Shown here: one piece after another, positions 49,401-57,678 of the stretch
How the letters are laid out: each line of letters opens with the position of its first letter
Numbering within the stretch: position 1 is the first letter of the stretch
Translations under genes and position numbers: made by a program
The notes under the pieces: generated by a model
The model's input: only the letters and a program-made list of their open reading frames with translations
Database searches by the model: none
What the model was told of the DNA's origin: nothing
Origin: Lateolabrax maculatus
Lineage: Eukaryota > Chordata > Actinopteri > Acropomatiformes > Lateolabracidae
NCBI GenBank assembly: GCA_031216445.1
Contig: CM062199.1
Span: forward strand, 3,775,001 to 3,839,000
Length of the DNA: 64,000 nt
Direction: 5' to 3'

Positions 49401-51937
49401 AAAGGAAGATGACTCTGCAGCCACTAGTGTCTCATTTCACAGCAACTGTGAGATCCTGAGAGCCTTCTCTTTGGGACTGAAGACAGACTGCAGCTGTTGT
49501 GAGTTCGGTTTCATGAGGTCTGGACCGAATCCCAGAACTTTGTTTTTCATTTTTCATGGTTTCAATGTTATGCTCTCTTTTTTTCCTACTAGTTCTTCAA
49601 CATGAAATAGTAAAAAAAAAAAAAAAAAAAGACAGATTTTGGTGTTCTGTACGGTCTGAGGTTGCGACTAATTGCTTGTTAGCGGAAGCTCATTTGTTGT
49701 TTTTAGAAATGATCATTGTTCAAGTTCCAAAGTGAGCATTTTGCATCCCATGGAGACATCATATAAGACATTTTATTTCCTACTGTCAGCATTATTGGTG
49801 CCAGTGTACAGAGCTGTCAGCTAAAACTAACAGCTTAGTGGTTTGGGATAGAATGACCTCATACCAGGATGCTTTTATAAATTCTAGCCACATTAACTCA
49901 ACAGGCCACCTGTTTCACTCTCTCTTCCTCTTTAAAATTAGTTTTACTTTCAGAATCTCACTGTGTGCTTGTTTTGCGGTCATGTAGAACTTGGCCAACT
50001 CATCTGCATCTTGTTATCATCGTGTACCGGCCAAGAAGTGCTGCAAATGACAGAAACATGACGACACAGACTACGTGACCTAAACAAAGGATATTTTCTG
50101 CACTCGAGACTCAGGTGATGATTTGCAGTGCATGTCTGATCCTGGGGCTGTGTTTGTGTTTGCAGAGGTGAAGGACTACGAGCCTGCGTACGGATCCAAA
50201 GTGCGAGAGCACCCCTGTGTGGAGAGCATGAAGGACAACGTGCTGAGAGACAGAGGCAGACCTGAGATCCCCGACAGCTGGCTCAGGCATCAGGTCAGAC
50301 ATACACTGCTACACTGGAAAGACATTTGATTACTGATTATTCTGCAGGAATTCCCTTTTTTATTTTTTTATTCATCAATCAACATTATTATAAATGTGGA
50401 AGTGTTAGCCAAAGATGGCAAATTTTCAGCTGTTGTCCTTTGGTATTGACTCAGATCAATAATGGATCAGTTGAAAGAGTCTCAACCTTTAAATATCTAG
50501 AAGTTAGGAGTGATAATTTTCTGAAAATGTACTGACTGTGCAGCATATAAGGCCAAAAAACTGGTGCAAAGATTTTTTTCTTTCATCACTTAAATAGGTT
50601 CAGATTGGATCATCATGTCCTTCAATTTTTTTACGTTGGTATAACTCAGTGTTGAAACTCTTGGCTTGATTTGTATGTTCGTGAATGTCTGTAAAGGATC
50701 ATAACAAACTATTGCAAATTATATACACAGCCAGTCAGATAATTGGAATCAAGCAGAAATCAGAAGAACATCTTTACAATGATTAATAAAGATACACGGC
50801 ATCCTACATCAGAGGTTTGAGTTGAGCGGCAGGGGAAGAATATTACAACCTGAGATCAAAACTGCAGGATTTAATCAATCCTTTGTTGCCACAGCTTCCA
50901 ATAGCTGAAACTATAAATATTCTGTTACAAATAAAAGTCCTGCATTCAATACTATTATCAGTAAAACGTACTTAAAGTATCAAAAGGAAAACTACTCGTT
51001 CTGCCGACAAAGAACGACTGTTATATATATTAATAATGTTATATATTATAATATATGACATTAGTAGATTGTTAATACTGATGAATCAATGTCTAAGCAG
51101 CATTTTTATATCTGTTCACAGTGGAGTTACTTTTAACTGCTTTATACTACTTTATACTTAAGTCAAGTGGTTTCCAACCTAGTGGTCGGGCCCCTACAAA
51201 GAGCCACAAGATAAATCAAGGGGCCCATGAAATGAATAATGGGAGATGAAGAAAGAAAAAGTTCTGCTACACAAATTTGTCTTGATTTTATGTCCAATCT
51301 TTGCTTTTTGTAGAGGTCGCAAGCCAGAAAACTTAGGAACAAGTTGTTAGCGAAATGTAGTCCAGTAAAAAGATTACAACATTTTCCTCTGAAATGCAGT
51401 GAGAAGAATTATAAAGTTGCTTAAAAAGGAAATACTCAAGTAATGTACCTCAAGATTGTAGGATGACATGTATGACAAGGAAACAGATGGAGAAATGGCA
51501 GAAAACCACTTGAAATCCACCATAAAAAAACAGTGGGCTTTGGTAGTATAAGTGGTTATGTGTAAATGCTCATATTGCTTTAAAATACCTTGAGGTTGGC
51601 TGAGAAGCAGCTGCCATGGAGGTAATTTTATTAAGTATGGAGTCTCACATCCCTGCTCTCTTCCATCCCTCTACAGGGCGTGGCGGTGATCTGCGCCACC
51701 ATCATGGAATGCTGGGACCACGACCCCGAGGCCCGACTCACCGCCCACTGCGTCGCCGAACGCATCTCCGAGTTGGAGGACGAGATGGACAAACTGTCCA
51801 GCCGCAGCTCCTCGGCGGAGAAGATCCCAGAGGAGCTGAAGATCCCGGTAGAGGTGGAGATCCCAGAGGAGGTGGTGAAAATCACGGAAATACAGGACAT
51901 CATAGCCGTGGACTGCTCCGTGAGCGACGAGAAGTGA
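19664..51937 (+). CDS. tgfbr2: TGF-beta receptor type II, complete, 10 coding exons
   Basis: This is the ligand-binding Ser/Thr kinase receptor of the TGF-beta pathway. It acts at the plasma membrane and phosphorylates the type I receptor, which then activates SMAD2/3. Coding exons are 19664-19733, 29527-29671, 29796-29986, 40397-40692, 40776-41024, 41157-41270, 41803-41940, 44273-44414, 50166-50293 and 51677-51937. They total 1734 nt, giving 577 aa plus stop, with GT/AG borders and no frame break. Order: signal peptide (1-23); ectodomain with 12 cysteines, including LCKFC and CSITSIC (35-135); membrane helix (about 145-169); kinase (235 to about 525) with GKGRFAQV, Lys262 in VAVK, HRDLKSSN (Asp362), DFG (Asp380) and MAPE. 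Length is close to the human protein (567 aa as I recall). The start ATG has A at -3 and G at +4. Teleosts can carry a and b paralogs; I cannot say which this is. Oddities are the long C-tail and three introns inside what is a single exon in human. Confidence 0.97.
24995..25218 (+). repeat. Interspersed repeat family R3 fragment
   Basis: Contains 'GCCTGTTTCCCCACAGCTTCCAG', 'CCTGGCTCCAGCTCTGTACC' and ends 'TGCTGAACTATCCCTTTAAA', matching a repeat I recognise from teleost genomes. Confidence 0.5.
27045..27200 (-). mobile_element. tRNA-derived SINE remnant
   Basis: On the minus strand the sequence opens with a box A-like stretch (TGGTGCAGCCGGGTGG), then a degenerate box B (GGTCTGAGTTTAAGCC), then 'GGTTCAGCTTCACTGAGCAG' and 'CCAGCTCTGTACTATG', the body typical of a teleost SINE. 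Too diverged to be a tRNA gene. Confidence 0.55.
28370..28806 (+). repeat. Interspersed repeat family R2, near full length
   Basis: The longest R2 copy here, with 'TTTCCAGCAGCAGCAGGCAG', 'ATAGTGGAGCATTTAGCTGC' and 'AAGTGGCCAGAAACACAACT'. Other copies are at 30011-30270 (+), 59925-60160 (+), 36530-36572 (-) and 53189-53276 (-). Confidence 0.65.
29190..29300 (-). repeat. Interspersed repeat family R1, inverted fragment
   Basis: 'CTCTGGGGACCATGAATATCC' is the reverse complement of the R1 core 'GG(A/C)CCCCAGAGGATGAA' seen at 48935-49115. Confidence 0.5.
29527..29671 (+). CDS. tgfbr2: tgfbr2 coding exon 2: N-terminal ectodomain
   Basis: Encodes the first part of the three-finger ligand-binding fold. 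It has LCKFCD, then CMSGCSITSIC, then EVCVAIW. The SITSI stretch, which in human TGFBR2 contacts TGF-beta, is intact. The piece before the first cysteine is only about 11 residues, shorter than in human. Phase continues from exon 1 (G|GT) and passes to exon 3 inside a Trp codon (TG|G). Confidence 0.95.
29796..29986 (+). CDS. tgfbr2: tgfbr2 coding exon 3: C-terminal ectodomain
   Basis: Continues WRKNETG, then CHDP, CVMKEKN and CSCTDEECND, completing 12 ectodomain cysteines. Possible N-glycosylation sequons are NET, NST and NTT. It is separated from exon 2 by a 124-bp intron with a CTTAG acceptor, and ends at the donor A|GTGAGT. Confidence 0.95.
30011..30270 (+). repeat. Interspersed repeat family R2, second copy
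   Basis: 'TTAGCATCTTTCAGCTCATT', 'GAGCATTTAGCTGCTAAATA' and 'GAGCTAAAAGGAGAATGAAC' align with the copy at 28370-28806, same orientation. The two copies flank tgfbr2 exons 2 and 3. Confidence 0.6.
32158..32230 (+). mobile_element. Truncated end of a teleost DNA transposon
   Basis: 'CACTCAGTGGCCACCTCAGT' followed by 'GGGTACACCTGTACACTCTA' and 'ATGCAACCC' matches the terminus of a common fish transposon ('CTCAGTGGCCACTTTATTAG'). No second terminus was found. Confidence 0.45.
36530..36572 (-). repeat. Interspersed repeat family R2, inverted 3' end
   Basis: 'GTGTTTCTGGCCACCTGACA' is the reverse complement of the R2 end. Confidence 0.5.
37548..37822 (+). repeat. Two (CA)n microsatellites
   Basis: CA tracts at 37548-37574 and 37749-37822, same orientation, the second broken by CC and CT. 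Confidence 0.95.
39478..39526 (+). repeat. (CTG)n trinucleotide tract
   Basis: About 16 CTG-type units with CCG, TTG and TTG interruptions, in intron 3 of tgfbr2 about 870 bp before exon 4. Confidence 0.9.
40397..40692 (+). CDS. tgfbr2: tgfbr2 coding exon 4: membrane helix and juxtamembrane region
   Basis: Starts with a short acidic stalk (VDPTPDDP), then a hydrophobic helix of about 25 residues ending GMFYWYRAR, with basic residues on the cytoplasmic side. The juxtamembrane part (KKRKPK, then a Ser/Asp-rich stretch) runs to LPIELDML at the edge of the kinase. The exon ends in phase 0 at CTG|GTATAC. Confidence 0.95.
40776..41024 (+). CDS. tgfbr2: tgfbr2 coding exon 5: kinase N-lobe
   Basis: Holds the glycine loop (VGKGRFAQVYKAKL), the ATP-anchoring lysine in VAVKIFP (Lys262) and the N-lobe through LITAFHSRGNLQ. 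It begins and ends in phase 0 (83 codons). The preceding intron is only 83 bp and the following one 132 bp. Confidence 0.95.
41157..41270 (+). CDS. tgfbr2: tgfbr2 coding exon 6: kinase helices D-E
   Basis: 38 codons, phase 0 at both ends: EHLTRHVISWEELQ, then GSSVAKGVAHLHSD and CGRPK, matching the kinase C-lobe before the catalytic loop. The acceptor is CTCCAG and the donor AAG|GTGGGA. Confidence 0.94.
41803..41940 (+). CDS. tgfbr2: tgfbr2 coding exon 7: catalytic loop and DFG motif
   Basis: 46 codons, phase 0. It starts VPIVHRDLKSSN with catalytic Asp362, then CDFGLGLRLD with metal-binding Asp380, and ends SVDDLANSGQ. The acceptor (TTGTAAAG) has a weak pyrimidine tract, but frame and homology fix it. 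Confidence 0.93.
41941..44272 (+). other. tgfbr2 intron 7 (2.3 kb)
   Basis: No exon was recognised. It holds a (TA)n tract (43438-43488) within a degenerate 'TTGGGACTTG'-rich repeat (43265-43745). The acceptor CACCGCAG follows a short TG-rich stretch. Confidence 0.7.
43265..43745 (+). repeat. Degenerate 'TTGGGACTTG' repeat with embedded (TA)n
   Basis: Words close to GACTTGGGACTTG recur many times, as in a minisatellite-like repeat common in fish. A (TA)n of about 51 bp (43438-43488) interrupts it. Related 'AAGTCAAGTCTTAAGTC' words occur near 55520-55670 and 28305-28370. Confidence 0.55.
44273..44414 (+). CDS. tgfbr2: tgfbr2 coding exon 8: activation segment
   Basis: Encodes VGTARYMAPEVLEARL through WEMTSRCEAIG, covering the P+1 loop and APE motif. 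It ends one base into a Glu codon (G|GTCAGT). The 5' boundary matches the human exon 4/5 junction as I recall it. Confidence 0.95.
45562..46200 (+). repeat. Second copy of the 3,978 foldback element, interrupted
   Basis: The first part (45562-45645: 'GACATAATGCATTACCTAAC') and last part (about 46100-46200: 'AACCAAGTCTTAACCCTCAA', 'AACTCAAATTGGACC') match the left and right halves of the element at 3978-4200. About 450 bp of unrelated sequence lies between them, suggesting a later insertion. Confidence 0.45.
46845..47030. repeat. Interspersed repeat family R3 fragment
   Basis: 'TTTGAGAAATATGCTCATTC' and 'AAGTTTATTTCCCAAAATGT' match parts of the same teleost repeat as 24995-25218. Confidence 0.45.
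48935..49115 (+). repeat. Interspersed repeat family R1, best copy
   Basis: 'TTTGGTCCAGACTGAAATTT', 'CCCCAGAGGATGAAG' and 'AATGACTTTGGTGATCCCCA' form the core of a very common teleost repeat. Confidence 0.65.
50166..50293 (+). CDS. tgfbr2: tgfbr2 coding exon 9: kinase C-lobe
   Basis: Encodes EVKDYEPAYGSKVREHPC through RGRPEIPDSWLRHQ, strongly TGFBR2-specific. Phase enters within Glu (G|AG) and leaves in phase 0 at CAG|GTCAGA. Confidence 0.95.
50294..51676 (+). other. tgfbr2 intron 9 (1.4 kb) with a full teleost interspersed repeat
   Basis: Much of the intron (about 50930-51465) reads as a repeat common in teleost genomes, from 'AAAAGTCCTGCATTC' to 'AAATACTCAAGTAATGTACC' (plus orientation). 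No exon was recognised; the acceptor is CTCTACAG. Confidence 0.6.
50930..51465 (+). repeat. Long teleost interspersed repeat (family R4)
   Basis: 'AAAAGTCCTGCATTCAATAC', 'CTAGTGGTCGGGCCCCTACA' and 'GGAAATACTCAAGTAATGTA' in this order match a repeat I recognise from teleost genomes. It fills over a third of tgfbr2 intron 9. Confidence 0.55.
51677..51937 (+). CDS. tgfbr2: tgfbr2 coding exon 10: end of kinase and extended C-tail
   Basis: Begins GVAVICATIMECWDHDPEARL and runs through CVAERISELE, the end of the kinase fold. The tail then continues well past the human end point. It contains three in-frame 18-nt units (51824-51877) reading IPEELK, IPVEVE and IPEEVV, followed by KITEIQD and a final SVSDEK before TGA. 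Confidence 0.95.
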   Translation, partial: GVAVICATIMECWDHDPEARLTAHCVAERISELEDEMDKLSSRSSSAEKIPEELKIPVEVEIPEEVVKITEIQDIIAVDCSVSDEK

Positions 51938-52905
51938 GAGGGCGCCGCTACGTCTTCAGGGACTCTGAGGGAAACTTTTCAATGAGGGCACTTACTCTAC
52001 TTTGATGGGACTGAAAAGAGAAATCTCATGTTGATGATGTTCAGGAGTTGAGCTCCTGCATCCCAGGACTTTGAGTTGAGTGTCATATCTTATTCTAGCC
52101 TGGCAAAGAGGGACTCTGGGTGATTGCTTTTGGACTTCACCGCTTTTAAAATGTAACACCTTGCCTTAATCAGCTGAAAAGCTAAAGAGCCGAAAAGCCA
52201 AAGTCAACTGGAAGCTTCCAAAGCTGTGCTGAGCATGGAGACAGTATTTTTGTAAGAGTCAGACAGGCTTCTCTCTCTTTATGAGAAATAAACAGGGAAA
52301 TAACTATTAAACCAAAGTCATTTGATGTGCACTTTACCATGAAATACTTATGCATTACGGATGTTTGTCATTTTCATATTCATGTATTCTAACATGTTGG
52401 AGTTAAGGGCAGTTTTAGCCTAAAAGTGTCTTTGTGTGTCCGACTTTGAGCCAGCAGAGATGTCGCCTTAACACTAATGATGCTGTGGACTCCATCCTCA
52501 CCAGCAGGAATCTAAAGGAATGTGTGTGGGTGGGTGTGTGTGTTTGCGTGTGTGTGTGTGTGTGTGTGTGCGTGTGCTTGTTTTCTTTTCACCCAGCTAT
52601 ACTTAACCTTGTTTGCCAGATAAACAAGCACAATGTACATAGAGACAATAAGTGTACATAAGAGACGAATCAGCCAAAAAGGGAAAGTAATCCTAGATAG
52701 ATAAGTAACTACTTATCTTTGAATGCAGAGTTTAAAAGACTTCATAGAGATGTATTTTTTAAACCATTTGCATGTTTTCTGTCCATATCAACAGGAAACA
52801 GACGAGTGTGCCAAAGATGTTTTACCCTGCCTTATATACAGTATGTGTCATATGTAAAATATTGTAAATCTTATATGAATTAAAGATATTTCTGTATACT
52901 GAGAT
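51938..52905 (+). other. tgfbr2: tgfbr2 3' UTR (probable extent)
   Basis: Sequence after the TGA holds AATAAA at 52287-52292 and ATTAAA at 52879-52884. The second lies in an AT-rich context typical of a distal poly(A) site. A (TG)n tract at about 52527-52571 lies between the two signals, so only the longer transcript would carry a (UG)n element. The cleavage site is inferred. Confidence 0.5.
52527..52571 (+). repeat. (TG)n in the tgfbr2 3' UTR
   Basis: TG-rich tract of about 45 bp with TTTGCG and CG interruptions, between the two candidate poly(A) signals. Confidence 0.9.
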
Positions 52906-53188
52906 TCTGTTCTTACTCATTCTGTAATCCAGCAAAATCTGGGAGTGCAGTGGATTTACTTACCATTTTATTCGTGTCTTTTTGCTCACCTGAGAAGGCC
53001 TAATCTTAAAAGTCTATTTTAGTAGTTCTCCAAAATCTACCTTCCTCAGTGCATTATTTCATTTCCAGGGTCTTTGTGGGTCTGAGCTAACACAGAAGGC
53101 TCATGTAATGCAGGACGAGTACAGTGGATTCATCCGAGCTTTTCTGCACTCGAAACGAGGTTGATGAGAGCTGTGAGACTGAAACAGT

Positions 53189-53276
53189 GTAGCTGTTTTG
53201 AGCTGAAAGATGCTAAAAAGCCCTTTTAGAGCTGAGGGGAAACTGCAGAGTCTGGTGATAATTCTCCGTGGGTTTG
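53189..53276 (-). repeat. Interspersed repeat family R2, inverted 5' end
   Basis: Reverse complement of 'GAATTATCACCAGACTCTGC' and 'TTTTTAGCATCTTTCAGCTC', the R2 start. Confidence 0.55.
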
Positions 53277-55867
53277 TCTACAAGTTTCTCCTTTCACGTT
53301 ACACATTGTCATTATTTCATATTAAGATATTGATATAGTGCAGCTTCAGGAGATCTCCGGAGGTCTTTGAAGTTAGTCTGTAACTTTGGGTCATGCAAGG
53401 TTGTGGTACAGAGACAAAGGTGAGTGTACACTTTCTTAAACATATTTTGAAATATCCGTACAATAAATCATTGTTCATGATTAACAATAGACAATATGTA
53501 TAATTCAAAGTATGTATTTTTAGCCTACTATCTGCAGCTGTTGCTTTCTTGTAAACTGTTATTTATAAATGCACATTTGATCGGATGCTACGCAATTTAT
53601 CTTTGAAATTACTGATAAAGTTGGCATTGATTCTGGTTGCTACTTGTTGTTAATTTCACACATTACAGTACTCTCTTTTCAAGCTGATATTCAAGATTTC
53701 CTACAAATAAAATCCACTTTTCAAAACATAAGTATCCTATTTGCTAATATAACACTGATGAAATGTGTCTGATTGGCTGATTGGCTATTCCTGAGCATAC
53801 ATGTAATTAGTCGTGTGATCACTTGAAAACTGCTTTTAAGGGTTATTCCTGCACTTTGATGAAGCAGCGTGTGATTATTCTACTTTTACCAAAGAGTTCT
53901 TTACATTAAAGTTGTCTCTAGAGCATTTTCATTGTAAGTGTAATTCTTGGATGGTTGATAAATACGATGCTCTCTCTCGTCCTGGAACTCCAGTCTTGCT
54001 TTTGCTTCTCCTGCATTGTCCAGTTCCTCTGTCTTCATCTGTCTTGCATTAGTTTTGTACTAGTCTGCTCATTCCTCAGCTCATTTTATTTCTCCCTCCT
54101 TATTTATATTCTTTATTTCAGCCTCTCCTCCCTCCTTTTTTAGCCTGTTTTCCAACTCTCTTCATCTCAATCCATCTAGTTTTTCTGCCTCATAACTCTT
54201 GCCCTCCTCTTTGGTCTCTGTAGGAATGCCATAGGAAGTGCATCACTCCAGCCTGTTGTCCACATGTTGTCCACATACTAGAAATTATGCCAGGATCATT
54301 TACTGTTAAGAAAAAAAACTTTATTTTAAAACACTGTGCGGGGCGAGGTCAGTGCTACACTCAGGCTTAAGAAGTAGCAGGTTACAGCTGTCTAATGAAA
54401 ATCTCCCAATTCTAGTTGTGGTGATTTTCATGTTTTTACTCCTGTGGAAGCATCACTTGATCGCCAGTAGACCGAGACACATTTCGATCCCGGTTTTAGG
54501 AGACCATATCCAGACCCTCCGGAGTTATTACATGGTCACGTAGCTGTAATATTTTAAGATTTGGGATTTTCATGGGAACACCATATGCAGGATAATTCGA
54601 TAATGGCATTAAATACATTTTAAGGTTCACACATTAGCAGTATTTAAATGACACCTGGTGCACCCACACGGTCCTGTGAAGAGGAAGCATTGAAATCGCT
54701 GTGTACAGACTGGGCTTGACTGACAACTCACTAACTCTCCTGTGAGCTTGTTAGGGTGGGACAACTTACACCTTTATCATTCTTATTGGTACATGGAGTT
54801 TGGTAAACTCACATAATTTCCAACATATAGCTCTGCTCTCTCAACCTGAGCAGAAGTCTAATCAACCAAATCAAGTCTTTATTGGCACTTGCATTGAATT
54901 CTAAATGTCACTGCCTTTGAGCATCTTCCTTTCAATGCATTGGCCTAATAATAATATTCAAGCTGTGAAGCAATGCAAAACCTGCTTGTCACTGTCGTAT
55001 TTCTTTTTGTGTAGTTGTGGTTGTTGCTGCTTTCAAGTAAAGTCTTAACCTGCAATTATTCATGTATTTATTTAGGCTCTTGGGAGCAGCGGAAACCAGT
55101 TTTGAACAAATCCAATATTCACTCTCCTTTCAGCTGTGTTTGGTCTCCAGCTTTGTTTTCTGCCAGAAGACCATTATGATGTCAGGTAATGTACAGCAAC
55201 TGTCCACATAGGAAGAGGTCATGGTGGATGAATGGTTTGAACACAGGAGTTTCATCCATTAGACACGCGTTCATGTCATGTGCAAGACTAAAAGTCAGCG
55301 CTGACTGACTTGATCATGGTTTCTCCCACCTTCTTAACCTTAAACCTTAGATCTAAGCTCACGCTCCCTCCACATGTGTAAGCTGCATACTTTTTTAAAT
55401 ACTGATGATGAATTGACTCCATATATGTGTTTGTGATTAAATCCATGGCATAAAAATCTCACTCCAGCCACGTACCCAAAGTTCGCAACCCTTAATATAA
55501 AAGAATTATAGCCGCTTTAAGTAAGTCAAGTCTTGGCGTTGCTGAAGTCAAGTCTTAAGTCCTTTATTTATTTATTTATTTTTTTAACTTAAATCAAAAA
55601 AGATTTTGAAAGACCAACATTAATTAAGACTCGAAATCTCAAGTCTATAGCTCTAGATCAAGTCTAGATCTTTTTTTCTAAGGATTAATTATTCAACACC
55701 AGAATTTGATTTGGAGCTGATGTCACAGTTAGATGAAGGATGTTCTTCCATACTGCAGGTCCTCCTTTAATCCAAGAAAACCCTGAAACACAGACTGAAA
55801 GCAGTCACCGGCCTGCAACGAGGACAGTGCTGAGCAACAGTTGAGCGGACTAACCCTTTTATTGAGT

Positions 55868-55870
55868 GTG

Positions 55871-55929
<59 letters not shown>

Positions 55930-56076
55930 GTGCAGACATTCCTCTGCAGACCAGAGTTTGAACCAGAGAAGTGTAATGACAGGCCTGCCGGGCCCTCGAA
56001 CCGGCTCTGGTAGAGGGAGCAGGGAACAGAAGGTACCACATCACATGTCCTCACACACACACACACACACACACAT
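55868..56076. repeat. Opposed (TG)n and (CA)n tracts
   Basis: (TG)n at 55868-55929 and (CA)n at 56051-56076, about 120 bp apart, forming an inverted pair. Confidence 0.95.
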
Positions 56077-56739
56077 ATATACACTGCCAGTCCTTCTCTC
56101 CTTCCTTTCTCGTTCCCCTCCTCCTCTCTGGCTCTCCCTTGGTCTTTCCATCTTAAAGCCCCAGTTCTCCTCCTCATGGCAGTCTTTGTTGGTGTATTCC
56201 TGGCATCGCTGACTCTCCTCAGGGGCAAACATCCCGTGTCCAGAATTAACTCCTGGCCTCTTTTCCATTCTTTTATAGGCCTCAGTAGCGCCGCAGTGTT
56301 TTGTATATATTCCAGAGGCCTCTCCCTACCTACTCTCTGTGTTGGAATCACCCATCTGGATCAGTCAGCCTCCCACAGTCACTGTTTTTGCTGATTATTT
56401 CCAGGTGTGATACACCTGCCTGCCACAGACAGTGGATATGGGGTTACAGTTGAGTTTTTCCACCCAGTGTTTAGCAAACGTAACACAGGGAACCAAAATA
56501 ATGAGAGCCACATCCAAGTTAGATGTTTATGTGTCCCTTCGGGATGTAATCACTGAAACAATTACTGCCTTGATATTATTTTACTGCAGTCTTTAGGGAA
56601 ACAAACTCTATTCTTAAAAGACTGAATAGTTTTCCAATACCTCATAACTGCTGTTGACATAAAGGACATCTCTGCCCTCTCGTGGACAAAACACAACCAA
56701 CAATCAGCCTTTGACTAATGATCTTCTTTCAAGCACACA

Positions 56740-56745
56740 TTTATT
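56740..56745 (-). terminator. Candidate poly(A) signal for the KCNG-like gene
   Basis: TTTATT on the plus strand gives AATAAA on the minus strand, about 940 bp past the stop codon. If used, the whole 56891-57660 transposon would be in the 3' UTR. This is a motif match only. Confidence 0.25.
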
Positions 56746-56890
56746 GTCAATGAAAAGTGCTGCCTCTGTGTTTTAGCCGGTCTGCAGCAATTTCACAAAG
56801 GTGAAATGCAATTTCTTTAGCTGCCTGACTCCCTGACAAAATTTCCGATTATCCCAAATGTGTTTGTATTAACAGTAACCATATGCATGA

Positions 56891-57660
56891 TATATGTACT
56901 ACATTGGCAGAAACACGTGGACATCTGAACAGAATATGGGGATACCCAATCATTAGACTTTCGTGTGATTTTTTACTATCACACTCAAAAACCATCAGCA
57001 TTAATATTAATATACAGTTAGTGAGTAATGCTAGTCATTACTTAAGACACCAAAATACAGCTGCAAAGGTAAAACGTTTGTCAAAAAAACATAAATTCTT
57101 ACATACAACATTAAGTCAAGTTCAGCAAAACAAATCCGCCACAATAAAAGTTCTTATCCTAAAACACAACTAAAGTTTCAAAGAATCATTCAACCACAAA
57201 AACTCTTGATGACCCTTAAATCATCATATAATGAGCAAAAGAACTAGACAGTAAAATGGTCTTCCATTTTACCTAAACCACATAATAGATGGTAATACAT
57301 ATATACAGGAACATAAATTCTGCTTCACATAATACATTTAGTTTTGTACCAAACATTAACAGACCATCTTTCCTTGTACATCAGAAATAATTGGTGTTGA
57401 ACATTATGAAGAACATACTGTAATTTGTTTGGTAAGATAAAAACAAATAAATCATAAAAAACAAGTTTTTCACCTCTACAGTCCAGTTAAAGATGTTTCT
57501 ACTGAGCTGCTGTTCACGCAAATTCACAAGTCTGTTTCAAAGTCGAACCACCTCTCATTTATGCCACTTGTTCTACAGTGTTTTGGAAATTGGCTGCAGG
57601 AATTTGAGTTTTGCCACTGATGTTGGGCAGGGGTGTCCACATACTTCTGCTTACAGTATA
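56891..57660. mobile_element. Degenerate Tc1/mariner-like non-autonomous transposon, about 770 bp
   Basis: The left end has 'TACTACATTGGCAGAAACAC' then GTGGACATC. The right end, reverse-complemented, has GCAGAAGTATGTGGACACC. These resemble the terminal 'ACTACATGGCCAAAAGTATG' of a common teleost Tc1-like element. Nothing inside reads as transposase. It sits at the 3' side of the KCNG-like gene. Confidence 0.5.
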
Positions 57661-57678
57661 AAATGTTTTTCTGTGGCC

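Larger units (their letters stand above)
44415..50165 (+). other. tgfbr2 intron 8 (5.8 kb)
   Basis: No exon was recognised. It holds two halves of an interrupted foldback repeat (45562-45645 and 46100-46200), CA/TG tracts at 46195-46213, 46357-46378 and 46483-46505, a teleost repeat fragment (46845-47030), a short tandem of GCGTTCAGCCCGCA (47657-47692), an R1 repeat copy (48935-49115) and a poly-A run (49612-49630). Confidence 0.65.
52906..56739. other. Intergenic between tgfbr2 and the KCNG-like gene
   Basis: No exon was recognised. It holds an inverted R2 end (53189-53276), 'AAGTCAAGTC' words (55520-55670), a (TG)n tract (55868-55929) and a (CA)n tract (56051-56076). The 194-codon open frame on the minus strand here (56351-55767) runs through the microsatellites and has no recognisable domain. 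Confidence 0.65.
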
